The position numbers were made by a program, and so were the translations under genes. The notes below the pieces were generated by a model. That model had not been told where the DNA came from and did no database searches. It saw only the letters and a list, made by a program, of their open reading frames with translations. 36,777 nucleotides of DNA from Chloroflexota bacterium (lineage in GTDB: Bacteria; Chloroflexota; Dormibacteria; CF-121). Position 1 is the stretch's first letter; the number at the start of each line of letters is the position of its first letter. Location of the stretch: positions 1 to 36,777 of the forward strand of contig VBID01000128.1 of the NCBI GenBank assembly GCA_005880615.1. The letters run 5' to 3'. This document shows positions 25,287 to 35,588 of this stretch, in pieces.

Positions 25287-27908
25287 TTGGCCTGGATCCA
25301 GCTGCGAATCGGCGGGCCGACGCTGACCACTGCGGCCGACGACGGATATTCAACGCTGGTCCCCATGGCGGCGGCCCTGGCCTGCTGGTGGGCTTCGCGC
25401 CGCTACGCGGGGCGCAGCCGGGCGGGATGGATCCTGCTGGGCGCGTCGGCACTGAGCTGGGGGCTGGGCAGCGCCATCTGGTCCTACTACGACTTTGTGC
25501 TCAAGCAGACCGTCCCGTTCCCCTCGCCGGCCGACGCCGGCTTTCTGCTCGCGGTGCCGCTGGCGGTGGCGGGACTTCTCTCGCTGCCTGGGGCCGCCCT
25601 GGCCCAGACCTCCCGACTCCGAACACTCTTCGATGGATCGATCATCGCCATCGCGCTGCTCTTCATCAGCTGGTCGACGGCGTTGGGCGCTGCCTACAGC
25701 CAGGCGTCAGGGGGCTTGTGGGAGAAGGCGATCGGCCTCGCCTACCCCATGACCGATGTGGTGATGGCGTCAATCGTCCTGTTTCTCCTACCCCGTGCGC
25801 CGGCGGCACGCCGGGTGCCGCTCCTGCTGCTCGGCGCCGGCATCCTGGCCAACACGGTTTCCGACAGCGTCTTCACCTACTTGCAGCTGGCCCACACCTA
25901 CGGGAACGTCGGCAACGCGATCGACGCTGGCTGGGTCCTGGGCTTTGGTCTGATCGCCCTGGCCGCCGTGCGCGCCAGCTCTGGTCGGTCCCTGCCGGCA
26001 AGCCGGCCAGATGAGCGCATCAGCCGAGTCGGCATCCTCCTCCCCTACGGCCCGGTCGCCCTGGCCGGGATCTTCGCCATTATCCGCGAGGCCACGGTCG
26101 GATCCTTCGACCTCTTCCTGTTCATCGCTGGCCTGCTGGTCGCCGCCCTGCTGGTGGTGCGGCAGCTGCTCACCCTGTTCGAGAACCTCTCCTTGAACCG
26201 CTCGCTGGAGGCCAAGGTCGAAGCGGGCACGGCCGAGCTGCGCCGCAGCGAGGAGCGCTTCCGCTCCCTTGTCCAGCATTCGTCGGACGCGATCACGATT
26301 ATCGACGCCGGGTACATCGCCCGCTATGCCTCACCCTCGGTCGAGCGGATCTTTGGCTACCGATCCGATGCCGCGGGCCCCATCTTCGACGTGGTCAACC
26401 CCGACGATCGGCCCGGCCTGCAGGCCTTGTTGGAGAGCCTGGTTGCCCGGCCGGGGTCCACCGCCACGATCGACGCCCGCCTGCGGCACAGGGACGGGAG
26501 CTGGCGGTACTGCGAGCTGACCATCACCAACCTGCTCCAGGATCCGAGCGTCGGCGGGCTCGTCATCAACGCCCGCGATATCACGGACCGCAAGACTCTC
26601 GAAGAACAGCTGACCCACCAGGCCTTCCACGATTCCCTAACCGGGATCGCCAACCGGGCCCTCTTCATGGACCGCCTCCGCCAGACGATCGCCCGCGCGG
26701 CGCGCCGCACAGAAAAGCCGGCGGTCATGTTCCTGGACCTCGACGGCTTCAAGACCGTCAACGACTCGCTGGGCCACGGGGTCGGCGACGAGCTGCTGGC
26801 CGCGGTGGCGACTCGCCTCCGGGTCGTGGTTCGCGCCGGCGACACCATGGCCCGCCTGGGTGGGGACGAGTTCGGCATCCTGCTGGAGGACACCGAGGGT
26901 CCCGAGGTCCTGGTAAATGTCGCGGATCGGTTGACCGAGCAGTTCCAGGCGCCCTTCGCTTTGGATACCGGCGAAATCTTCATGAGCGCCAGCGTCGGGA
27001 TCGCGCCATTCACCGGTCGCGAGACCGCGGATGATTTGCTCCGCAACGCCGATATCGCCATGTACACGGCCAAGGCAGCCGGCCGGGCTCGCTATCAGAT
27101 GTTCAATCCCTGGATGCGCGAGGCTGCGGTCACCCGGTTGCAGCTGGAAACCGACCTCCAGCGTGCCCTGGAGCGGCACGAGTTCTTCCTCGTCTACCAA
27201 CCCCTGGTCGCGCTGGATAGCGGCGCGGCCCTCGGGGTCGAGGTCCTGCTTCGCTGGCAGCACCCCAAGCAGGGTGTGGTCGCCCCCATGGAATTCATCC
27301 CGGTGGCGGAGCGGACCGGATTGATCGTGCCCATCGGCCGGTGGGTGCTCCGGGAGGCTGTCCGGCAGGTCAAGGCGTGGCAGGCGACCCGCGCCACCCT
27401 CGGGCTGAGCGTCAATGTCTCCGCCCGCCAGCTCCGGGATGCGGACCTGGTCCAGGACGTGAGGCAGATTCTGCAGGAGTCCCAGCTCGATCCCCAAACG
27501 CTGACCCTGGAGATGACCGAGAGCATCCTGATGGAGGATGTGGAGGCCACGATTCGGGTCCTTCAGGCGCTTCATGAGCTGGGGGTGCGGCTCGCCATCG
27601 ACGACTTCGGCACCGGCTATTCATCGCTGAGCTACCTGCGCAAATTCCCCTTCGACAGCATGAAGATCGATCGCTCCTTCGTGGGCGGCCTGGGCACCGC
27701 CGAGGGGGAGCCGCTGGTGGGCACCATCCTGCAAATGGCCGAGAGCTTGAAGCTGGAGGTCGTGGCGGAGGGCATCGAACGGCCCGAACAGCTGGCCGAG
27801 CTCAAACGGCTGGAGTGCAAGGGCGGCCAGGGCTTCTATTTCAGCAAGCCTATCTCGGCCGAGGCGATGGCGGCGTACCTGGCACAGCCCCAGGCGACCG
27901 CGGCCTAG
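25287..27908 (+). CDS. Membrane PAS-GGDEF-EAL protein (c-di-GMP turnover)
   Basis: 873 aa from a TTG; N-terminal TM region; PAS; 'RLGGDEFGILLED' GGDEF; 'GVEVLLRWQHP' and 'IDDFGTGYSSLSYL' EAL motifs. True start is probably upstream. Confidence 0.93.
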   Translation: MAWIQLRIGGPTLTTAADDGYSTLVPMAAALACWWASRRYAGRSRAGWILLGASALSWGLGSAIWSYYDFVLKQTVPFPSPADAGFLLAVPLAVAGLLSLPGAALAQTSRLRTLFDGSIIAIALLFISWSTALGAAYSQASGGLWEKAIGLAYPMTDVVMASIVLFLLPRAPAARRVPLLLLGAGILANTVSDSVFTYLQLAHTYGNVGNAIDAGWVLGFGLIALAAVRASSGRSLPASRPDERISRVGILLPYGPVALAGIFAIIREATVGSFDLFLFIAGLLVAALLVVRQLLTLFENLSLNRSLEAKVEAGTAELRRSEERFRSLVQHSSDAITIIDAGYIARYASPSVERIFGYRSDAAGPIFDVVNPDDRPGLQALLESLVARPGSTATIDARLRHRDGSWRYCELTITNLLQDPSVGGLVINARDITDRKTLEEQLTHQAFHDSLTGIANRALFMDRLRQTIARAARRTEKPAVMFLDLDGFKTVNDSLGHGVGDELLAAVATRLRVVVRAGDTMARLGGDEFGILLEDTEGPEVLVNVADRLTEQFQAPFALDTGEIFMSASVGIAPFTGRETADDLLRNADIAMYTAKAAGRARYQMFNPWMREAAVTRLQLETDLQRALERHEFFLVYQPLVALDSGAALGVEVLLRWQHPKQGVVAPMEFIPVAERTGLIVPIGRWVLREAVRQVKAWQATRATLGLSVNVSARQLRDADLVQDVRQILQESQLDPQTLTLEMTESILMEDVEATIRVLQALHELGVRLAIDDFGTGYSSLSYLRKFPFDSMKIDRSFVGGLGTAEGEPLVGTILQMAESLKLEVVAEGIERPEQLAELKRLECKGGQGFYFSKPISAEAMAAYLAQPQATAA

Positions 27909-27922
27909 GCGGTGAGTGGCCC

Positions 27923-29209
27923 CTAGCGCTGATAGGCGAAGGGGTTCACAAACGCGACGGTCCCGCTACACGAGCCGGCCTGGTGCTCGATCGTAATTGT
28001 GGTGTCGGTGACCAGCTGGATCAGGATGCGACCGGGCATCCCCGCCGACTGGTAGCAGTAGATCGAATCGCCGGGCGTGACCTCCGAAAATTCCCGGTTG
28101 ACGGTCCCAGCGTGGGTGGGGTCAAACCGCCACTCGGTCCGTGGCGCAATCGTTCCGCCGATTGAGATGGCGCCGATTCTCGGATCGTAGTTCTCATGAG
28201 CCAGGGCGAGCATCTTGGCGATGTTCCCATTGGTCTGGGCGGCCGTGCCGTTGAACCAGTTGCCCTGCAGGGTCCCCGCCTTATCCTGGAAGACCGTTCC
28301 GCAACCCTGGGCGAGGTGCGTCCCGTAGCCGTGGCCGAGCACCCCCCGGAGGCTCTGGGCCAGGTCGCCCTGATAGTAGTCGAGCGCGCAGCTTGCCCTG
28401 AGATCGTACTGATGCTGAGGATTGGCTACGTACGGCGTGGGCAGGCGCCAATCGTCGCTGTCGAAATCCAGGCCGAAGGACATCGCGCCACCGGCGGTCC
28501 CGATCTGTTCGCCCGCTGGCACGGGGATATTGACATTGGCGGTACAGTGCACATACAGGCTGCCGTCTCCGATGGAATAGGGCTGGTCGCAATTGTCGAA
28601 GGTGATGGCGGCCAGCCGGCCCGTGAGACTCGTCAGGTGAGCGAAACCCCCGCGGACCTCTCGACAGGGGGCGAAGTACATGTAGTAGTCGGTCTTGACA
28701 ATCTCCCCGTTGGTGGTCTTGACCTGCCGTCCGACCTGAAAGACGGTGATGTTTCCGGGAGCGAACACGTTCACCGTTTGGGTCGGGGAGTTGGGGGCAG
28801 TGGCACTCTCGTGGGCGATCAGGAAGTACATATGATCACTGGGAAGCGGGGTGAAGGTGCCCAGCGGCAGGATGTAATCGAGCTGGTCGAGCGCGATCGG
28901 CGATGCCGAATAGAGCGCTCCGCTCGAACAGCTGGGCAGGGTCGCCTGCACGCCACCAAGGTCTTTCCATGTTTGCGTCCCGACGGAGGGTGACGGTAAG
29001 CCCGGGGACGTGTGGTCAATGGCGGTGAAGGGCCGGTTCGGCTTATCCCGGGACGCCAGGACCAGCCCGCCGCCGACCACCAACACCAGTAGCACCCCCG
29101 CCCCGGCCGCGGCGGCAAACCGGCGTCGTGTCACCCACTTGTAACTGCCGCCTTTGGTCGTTCTTGCCGGCCTCCACCGTGCCTCCGCTCGAATTGGGGC
29201 TGATCTCAA
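27923..29209 (-). CDS. Hypothetical single-TM secreted/anchored protein
   Basis: 428 aa; one N-terminal TM helix 'FAAAAGAGVLLVLVVGGGLVLA' then an extracellular domain; family not recognised. Confidence 0.75.
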   Translation of the reverse strand: MRSAPIRAEARWRPARTTKGGSYKWVTRRRFAAAAGAGVLLVLVVGGGLVLASRDKPNRPFTAIDHTSPGLPSPSVGTQTWKDLGGVQATLPSCSSGALYSASPIALDQLDYILPLGTFTPLPSDHMYFLIAHESATAPNSPTQTVNVFAPGNITVFQVGRQVKTTNGEIVKTDYYMYFAPCREVRGGFAHLTSLTGRLAAITFDNCDQPYSIGDGSLYVHCTANVNIPVPAGEQIGTAGGAMSFGLDFDSDDWRLPTPYVANPQHQYDLRASCALDYYQGDLAQSLRGVLGHGYGTHLAQGCGTVFQDKAGTLQGNWFNGTAAQTNGNIAKMLALAHENYDPRIGAISIGGTIAPRTEWRFDPTHAGTVNREFSEVTPGDSIYCYQSAGMPGRILIQLVTDTTITIEHQAGSCSGTVAFVNPFAYQR

Positions 29210-29299
29210 CCCACTCGGCCCCTGAAGGACTCAGCGGCTCCCCTCCGTTACACCGGCAGCCACCCGGCTTGAGTTCACCGGGACGGCGGGGAGGATCGC

Positions 29300-30082
29300 A
29301 TGAGAGGTACGTGGCCTCGCTCGATTCTGCGCTTCGGAGTGACGGCCGGCCTCAGTGCGGCGGTGGTGCTGCTCTGTACCTCGACGCCCGCCCGGGCGCT
29401 CGCTTCCGGTGATGACTATCCGTATCGAGGTACCGTCAACCGCCTGGATGCCTTCGGCTTCTACACCGGCTACTGCGCGTCCTTTGCGGCCTGGCGGCTG
29501 AGCCAGCACGGCGTCCGGTTCCAGAACGCTACCCTGCGCGGCCCCAACGGCCAGACCCAGTTCTTCGGCAACGCCGGCGACTGGGATCGCAACGCCCTTG
29601 CGGTCGGCTACGTGGTCGACACCCACCCGACGGTGGGGGCCATCGCCATCTGGCACGCCGGCGAGGACCACGCCTGGTCTACCGGCCACGCCGCGTATGT
29701 GGCGGCCGTCGATGCGGCCGGCAACGCCACCGTCGAGGAGTACAACTGGAGCGCCCTGTACGCGTATGACCTGCGGGTGGCGAGGGCTCCGCGCTACGTC
29801 CACTTCAGCGGCCAGGGACCGATTGCCGCGCCCGCTCCGGCCTCTCCCCTCTTCCATACCACGCATGCGGTCAACGAGCGGACCGGCCCGGGCTTCGGCT
29901 ACGCCGTGGTGGGCATCCTTCCCGCCGGCGCCAGCGTCCGGGTCGGGTGCCAGGTTCGGTCGGCCAGCGTGGTGAACGGGACCGCCATCTGGGACCGGCT
30001 GACCGATGGGCGCTACGTAACCGACTTCTACGTCTCCACCCCGGCGTATGCGACCTTCAGTCCAGGCCTGGCTCGCTGCTAG
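29300..30082 (+). CDS. Secreted CHAP-domain protein with C-terminal SH3b-like domain
   Basis: 260 aa; signal peptide; 'GYCASFAAWRL', 'AIWHAGEDHAWSTGHAAYVAAVDAAGNATVEEYNW'; 'VNERTGPGFGYAVVGILPAGASV' SH3b. Confidence 0.88.
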   Translation: MRGTWPRSILRFGVTAGLSAAVVLLCTSTPARALASGDDYPYRGTVNRLDAFGFYTGYCASFAAWRLSQHGVRFQNATLRGPNGQTQFFGNAGDWDRNALAVGYVVDTHPTVGAIAIWHAGEDHAWSTGHAAYVAAVDAAGNATVEEYNWSALYAYDLRVARAPRYVHFSGQGPIAAPAPASPLFHTTHAVNERTGPGFGYAVVGILPAGASVRVGCQVRSASVVNGTAIWDRLTDGRYVTDFYVSTPAYATFSPGLARC

Positions 30083-30149
30083 CCCGGGTCCAACGGGTCG
30101 AACTGCCTATTGAGCGCGCGGCGCCCGCGCTCGATCCTAGACTGAGACC

Positions 30150-30794
30150 ATGCCCCGACCGGCCGACGAGTGTCCCTATCCCAGGCCCTTCCCCACCGAT
30201 TTCGCGGCCTGTCCCGCCTACCAACCCAGGCAGTTCCTAACCTACGACACCCTGAACCGGCCGTCGGGCGCTGTGTGGACCTGCGCCCATCTCGAGGTGC
30301 ACGAGATGCCCGGCTCCGGATGGGGGCATTTCTACGGGAGCTGCTCGTTGGGGAACGCGGCGGCCCGCCAGCACTGGGCCGAGCTACTGGGCACCGATCG
30401 CCTGCGGACGATCGAGAGCCTCCGCCAGTTGATCCTCCCCATGACGGAGGAGCTGTCCCGCCGGCTGGTGGCCGCCAAGGCCCGGGAGATGGTGACCCGG
30501 ACCGAGGCGCAGCGCGACGCCATCGGCCTGGAGATGGAGGTGATCGGTGAGCGCTACCTGGCCGAGCTGGAGGCGGTGCTGGTTCGCCAGCAGGACCTGC
30601 TCGACCGGGCCGGCATGCCGCTCAGCTTCACCCTTGAGCTGAGCCAGAACTGGATCCGGAACTTCATTGCCGGTCGATCGCTGGAACTCGCCCGCCGGGC
30701 CAGCCCGGACCTGGTCGACCGCTTGCCGGAGTCGGTCCGGCTCTTCTACGGGTACGGTCCTAAGCCGGTGCCGAAGGAGTCGCCCGCGCGCTGA
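30150..30794 (+). CDS. Four-cysteine N-terminal domain protein with helical C-terminus
   Basis: 214 aa; C8-x12-C21-x23-C45-x19-C65 ('CPYPRPFPTDFAAC...WTCAHL...FYGSCSLGNAAAR'), paralogous to 21955..22251. Confidence 0.8.
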   Translation: MPRPADECPYPRPFPTDFAACPAYQPRQFLTYDTLNRPSGAVWTCAHLEVHEMPGSGWGHFYGSCSLGNAAARQHWAELLGTDRLRTIESLRQLILPMTEELSRRLVAAKAREMVTRTEAQRDAIGLEMEVIGERYLAELEAVLVRQQDLLDRAGMPLSFTLELSQNWIRNFIAGRSLELARRASPDLVDRLPESVRLFYGYGPKPVPKESPAR

Positions 30795-31515
30795 CCAGGC
30801 CGGCAAAGGCCAAAAAGAGCCCGCGCGCCCGCCGGCCCTGGGCGGGCAGATGGGTGGCTGCCTCCAGCAAGATCTCCTCACTCGTCCGACCCCACTGCGA
30901 CTGGACCGGCCGCAGCCAGGCAGCCAGCTCGGCCGCGTCGACCTCGGGATGGAACTGGACCCCCCAGCCGCAGCCGCCGACTCGGTACGCCTGGGTGAGC
31001 ACGGCGCGCCCGGTGGCCAGCAAGGTGGCGCCCGCGGGCAGGTCGAAGGTGTCCTCGTGCCACTGGAAGAACTGGTCCCCGGGGGTGAGCCCGCGAAGGA
31101 GCGGGTCGCTGGCCGCGGCCTTGGTCGGCCAGACCGGCACGAATCCCAGCTCGCGCACCGGTGCCCGAGTCACCGCTGCGCCGAACGCGCGCGCCAGGAG
31201 CTGCGCCCCCAGGCAGATCCCGAGGGTGGGGATGCCGTGGTCGACGGTGTCCCGCATCAGCTGGCGGACTCGGAGCAGGTACGGGTAGCGGTCCAGCTGG
31301 TCGACATTCATCTCTCCGCCGAACACCACCAGCCCGCCAATTTTCCCCCCTCCATCGGGGAGGGACAGGGGAGGGGGCATCTCCGGCCAATGCGCCGCGG
31401 GATCAAACGCATCCAGCACGGCCACCTCGCATCCTGCCTCACGTAACAGCTGCGGCGCGACTCCGAGCGTGTCCAACGGGTCGTGCCGGATACAGAGGAC
31501 CCTGGGCGCAGCCAT
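30760..31515 (-). CDS. Class I glutamine amidotransferase
   Basis: Start MAAPRVLCIRHDPLDTLGV (ORF listed from 31725); 'GIPTLGICLGAQLLARAFGA' nucleophile, 'GVQFHPEVDAAEL'. Confidence 0.92.
   Translation of the reverse strand: MAAPRVLCIRHDPLDTLGVAPQLLREAGCEVAVLDAFDPAAHWPEMPPPLSLPDGGGKIGGLVVFGGEMNVDQLDRYPYLLRVRQLMRDTVDHGIPTLGICLGAQLLARAFGAAVTRAPVRELGFVPVWPTKAAASDPLLRGLTPGDQFFQWHEDTFDLPAGATLLATGRAVLTQAYRVGGCGWGVQFHPEVDAAELAAWLRPVQSQWGRTSEEILLEAATHLPAQGRRARGLFLAFAGLVSARATPSAPA
31341..31378. repeat. C/G-rich palindromic repeat element inside the glutamine amidotransferase CDS
   Basis: TTTTCCCCCCTCCATCGGGGAGGGACAGGGGAGGGGG, encoding PPPLSLPDGGGK on the minus strand. Confidence 0.65.
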
Positions 31516-31534
31516 GTGGCGCCTATCATCCTGA

Positions 31535-32542
<1,008 letters not shown>

Positions 32543-32587
32543 CCTACGTAGGAGTTCCGGCGGGGGCGCCGGGAGAAGGAGGACAGC

Positions 32588-33988
32588 ATGCGACTGACCG
32601 GACTGATTTCGGCCTTCGCGATCGCGCTCGCGGCTGGCAGTTCCAGCGGGTTGGCGGTGTCCGCGGCGGCTTCGCCGACGAATGTCGATGTCAGCCAGCG
32701 GCACACCAACGAGTCGGAGGAGGCCATCGCCGTCAATCCGACCAATCCCAAGAACATCGTGATGGTCACCAACGTTGACGTCCCCGCCGCCGGGATGTTT
32801 GAAGGCGTGAGCTTCGACGGCGGCAAGACCTGGACCACGTCGCTGATCGGGAACAACGACAACCTGGGCGCGGCCTGCTGCGACCCGAGCCTGTCCTTCG
32901 ACAACTACGGCAACCTCTTTCTCGCCTACCTCTACAACGTCGGGAATTTCGTCCCGGTGGCCCTCAGCACCGATGGGGGCCTTCACTTCAACCTGATCGC
33001 GAACATCGCCAAGCCCGCCAGCTCCAGTAGTTCAACCGCCAGTGAGCGGAAGGGCCTGTTCCGGTTCGTCGACCAGCCAACCATCACCGCGGCGCACAAC
33101 GAAGTCTGGACGGTGTTCAACGGCGGTGGTCCGATGGTCGCCACGGGGGCCGCCGTCACCGGTCTCGGCCAGGTGGGCAGCTTCAGCCCGGTCGTCGTCG
33201 TCCCCGGGTCGAACAATTGCACCTATGGCGACGTCGCCATCGGCCCGAATGGCCAGGTCATGAATGTTTGCACGCTCACCGAGAGCGGCCAGGGCGGCGG
33301 GCGGCTCTACGTGAGCCTCGATCCCGACGGGCTGGGACCGGCCCCCTTCGGCGGCAGCGTCTTCGTCGCCGAGACGCACGTGGGCGGCTTCGACTTCATC
33401 CCGGCGCAACCCGACCGGTCGGTCGACGCGGAACCGGGGCTGGCGTGGGACCGGACCGGCGGTGTCCACAACGGCCGCGTCTACCTCGTCTACACGCTCG
33501 AAGTGAAGAACGAGAGCGACAACATGGACATTGAGGTGAGCTATTCGGACGATCAGGGCGCGACGTGGAGCGCTCCTGCCCGGGTCAACGACGACGCCAC
33601 CAAGAACAGCCAGTTCCTGCCGAAGATCTCGCTCGATCCCACCTCAGGCAACCTGGCGGTCGTCTGGTACGACTCCCGCAACGACCTGGGCTTGGGCGGC
33701 CCGGGCGACACGGATGGCATCCCCAATGACGATGCCCAGTTCTGGGGCGCCTTCAGCACCGACGGCGGGCTAACATTCACCCGCAACAGCCAGATCAGCG
33801 CCGGCACGTCCAACTCGCACGACTCGGGCAATCACATCGACTACGGCGACTACACGGGCCTGTCGTTCTATGGTGGGATCGCCCACCCGGCGTGGTCGGA
33901 CAACTCGAACAGTACGGGCACCAACCCGGACGGGACGCTCCACCAGCTGGACGTCTTCACGGCGGCGGTTCCCGTTCCAAGCCGATAG
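32588..33988 (+). CDS. Secreted BNR/sialidase-like beta-propeller protein
   Basis: 466 aa; signal peptide; BNR motifs VSFDGGKTW, LSTDGGLHF, YSDDQGATW, FSTDGGLTF. Confidence 0.85.
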   Translation: MRLTGLISAFAIALAAGSSSGLAVSAAASPTNVDVSQRHTNESEEAIAVNPTNPKNIVMVTNVDVPAAGMFEGVSFDGGKTWTTSLIGNNDNLGAACCDPSLSFDNYGNLFLAYLYNVGNFVPVALSTDGGLHFNLIANIAKPASSSSSTASERKGLFRFVDQPTITAAHNEVWTVFNGGGPMVATGAAVTGLGQVGSFSPVVVVPGSNNCTYGDVAIGPNGQVMNVCTLTESGQGGGRLYVSLDPDGLGPAPFGGSVFVAETHVGGFDFIPAQPDRSVDAEPGLAWDRTGGVHNGRVYLVYTLEVKNESDNMDIEVSYSDDQGATWSAPARVNDDATKNSQFLPKISLDPTSGNLAVVWYDSRNDLGLGGPGDTDGIPNDDAQFWGAFSTDGGLTFTRNSQISAGTSNSHDSGNHIDYGDYTGLSFYGGIAHPAWSDNSNSTGTNPDGTLHQLDVFTAAVPVPSR

Positions 33989-34014
33989 ATCTCGCCGTCC
34001 TTGCGGACGTTGAT

Positions 34015-34043
34015 CCCCCTCCCCCTCGTGTCAGGGGAGGGGG
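34015..34043. terminator. Bidirectional terminator-like C/G palindrome between convergent genes
   Basis: CCCCCTCCCC ... GGGGAGGGGG, 10-bp arms. Confidence 0.55.
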
Positions 34044-34050
34044 GTTTCGC

Positions 34051-34875
34051 TTACCCTGCCTCTCGCCGACCCTCGACCCAGCGAACGTATCGATCGGCAG
34101 AGCGCTCGATGGCCCCCTGCCCATCCGACTCGACCACTCGATCCCACCAGCCTCCATAGATCCGGTCAAATTGGTAGGGCCGCACGGACGACGCGATTCG
34201 CTGGACGTCGGCGGGCGACAGGGGAATTTCGTTCGGATAGCTCCGCATGAAGCTCACAAACCGCCGGTCGGCGACCACGGTGATCGTGTCGCCCGTGAGC
34301 AAGGCGCCTTGCCCATTCGCGCCGCCGGCCCAATGGAGGACCGCGCTGCCTTCGAAGTGACCCCCCGACTGCACCAGCGTCAGACCGGGGAGCGGGGCGA
34401 GGGTGCCTTCCCAATAGGTCACGGCGGGATCGGGCCGCATCACCCATTCCCCATCGGCCCGTGGAATGTAGATTGGCGCGCCTCCGAAGGCCTGGCTCCA
34501 CTCCACGCAGACACCGTAGAAGTGTGGATGGGAGAAGGCGATTCCGTGAAGGCCACCGCGCTCTTTGACTGCGGCAACGCCCTTCTCGTCGATGAACCCG
34601 AGGCAATCCCAGAGGAAGTTGCCGGCAGGCGTCTGGACCAGGAGAGCCCGCTGTCCGATCCCAATTGGCGGATCGCCGCCGATGCCGGTGAGGCCGGGCT
34701 CGAGGTCGCGGACTTCGATGTGGCGGCCTTCCGCGCCCAGCTCGGCCAGCGTGGCCCACCGCTGACCCTGGGGTGGGACGTACTGGCGCTCGTCCTGGCA
34801 GATCGCGCAGGCCGCCGGGGGTGCAGCCGTTGGGGCCTGCTGGACGCCGCAGGTCCGGCAGACCCAGGCTTCCAT
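34051..34875 (-). CDS. MBL-fold metallo-hydrolase
   Basis: 274 aa; 'GIAFSHPHFYGVCVEWS', 'SGGHFEGSAVLHWAGG', 'LLTGDTITVVADRRFVSFMRS'; N-terminal CxxC...CxxC zinc-ribbon-like segment. Confidence 0.85.
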   Translation of the reverse strand: MEAWVCRTCGVQQAPTAAPPAACAICQDERQYVPPQGQRWATLAELGAEGRHIEVRDLEPGLTGIGGDPPIGIGQRALLVQTPAGNFLWDCLGFIDEKGVAAVKERGGLHGIAFSHPHFYGVCVEWSQAFGGAPIYIPRADGEWVMRPDPAVTYWEGTLAPLPGLTLVQSGGHFEGSAVLHWAGGANGQGALLTGDTITVVADRRFVSFMRSYPNEIPLSPADVQRIASSVRPYQFDRIYGGWWDRVVESDGQGAIERSADRYVRWVEGRREAG

Positions 34876-34933
34876 GGATTGACTCTACCCCGCCTTACAG
34901 ATCCCAGAAGATCGCCCCGTATACTCTGCCCAA

Positions 34934-35539
34934 ATGGTCCGGAACCGGCGATCCCGCTCGATCGTGATCCTGGTTCTACTGGGGGCGCTGCTGGAGCCCC
35001 TGGGCCATCAGCTCGCGTACCTGCTCCGCTACGGGCCCTCGCAGGCAGCTCGGGTGGAGGCCGTGGGCGCCCATACCTATTTCCCGCGCCTCGCCTCGTT
35101 CACGACCATTACCGTCGCCCTGGTGCTCGCCGCTGCGTTGCTGGTCGCGTTGGGCGTCCGCCTGACGCTGGGCCGGCGATCGACATCCACACCCGGCATT
35201 GGCCGGATCTTCTTCGTGCTGGCGGCGGTCCAGTGTGGGCTGTTCGCGATCCAGGAATCAGTTGAAGCGGCCGCCATCCAGGCGACGCCCGACTTCCTGA
35301 TCATCGCTCTCCTCGCCTTCAGCGCCCAGCTGCCAGTCGCGGCGGTCGCCACCTGGCTGGTGAGCCGGTTGCACGGCATCCTGGCCCTTGCCCCAGAAGC
35401 GGCCCGGGTCATCCTGGCCCTGCGACTTCCGCGCCCGGCTCGACCGATCAGGCTGCAGCCGCGCCCGGGTCTGGTCACCGGCGCCGCCAGCCGCGCTCCG
35501 CGGCAGCATCCGCGTCGCGGTCCTCCCCTCCCCGTCTGA
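34934..35539 (+). CDS. Hypothetical multi-TM membrane protein
   Basis: 201 aa with several hydrophobic helices and a basic C-terminal tail. Confidence 0.65.
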   Translation: MVRNRRSRSIVILVLLGALLEPLGHQLAYLLRYGPSQAARVEAVGAHTYFPRLASFTTITVALVLAAALLVALGVRLTLGRRSTSTPGIGRIFFVLAAVQCGLFAIQESVEAAAIQATPDFLIIALLAFSAQLPVAAVATWLVSRLHGILALAPEAARVILALRLPRPARPIRLQPRPGLVTGAASRAPRQHPRRGPPLPV

Positions 35540-35588
35540 CGTAATCCTGGCCGCACGCCGACGGCGGCGCGGCTCGAAATTCAGTCAG

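Noticed and set aside
33892-35265. 457-aa plus-strand ORF
   Set aside because: Antisense to the MBL-fold gene and out of frame with the flanking genes; no recognisable domains.
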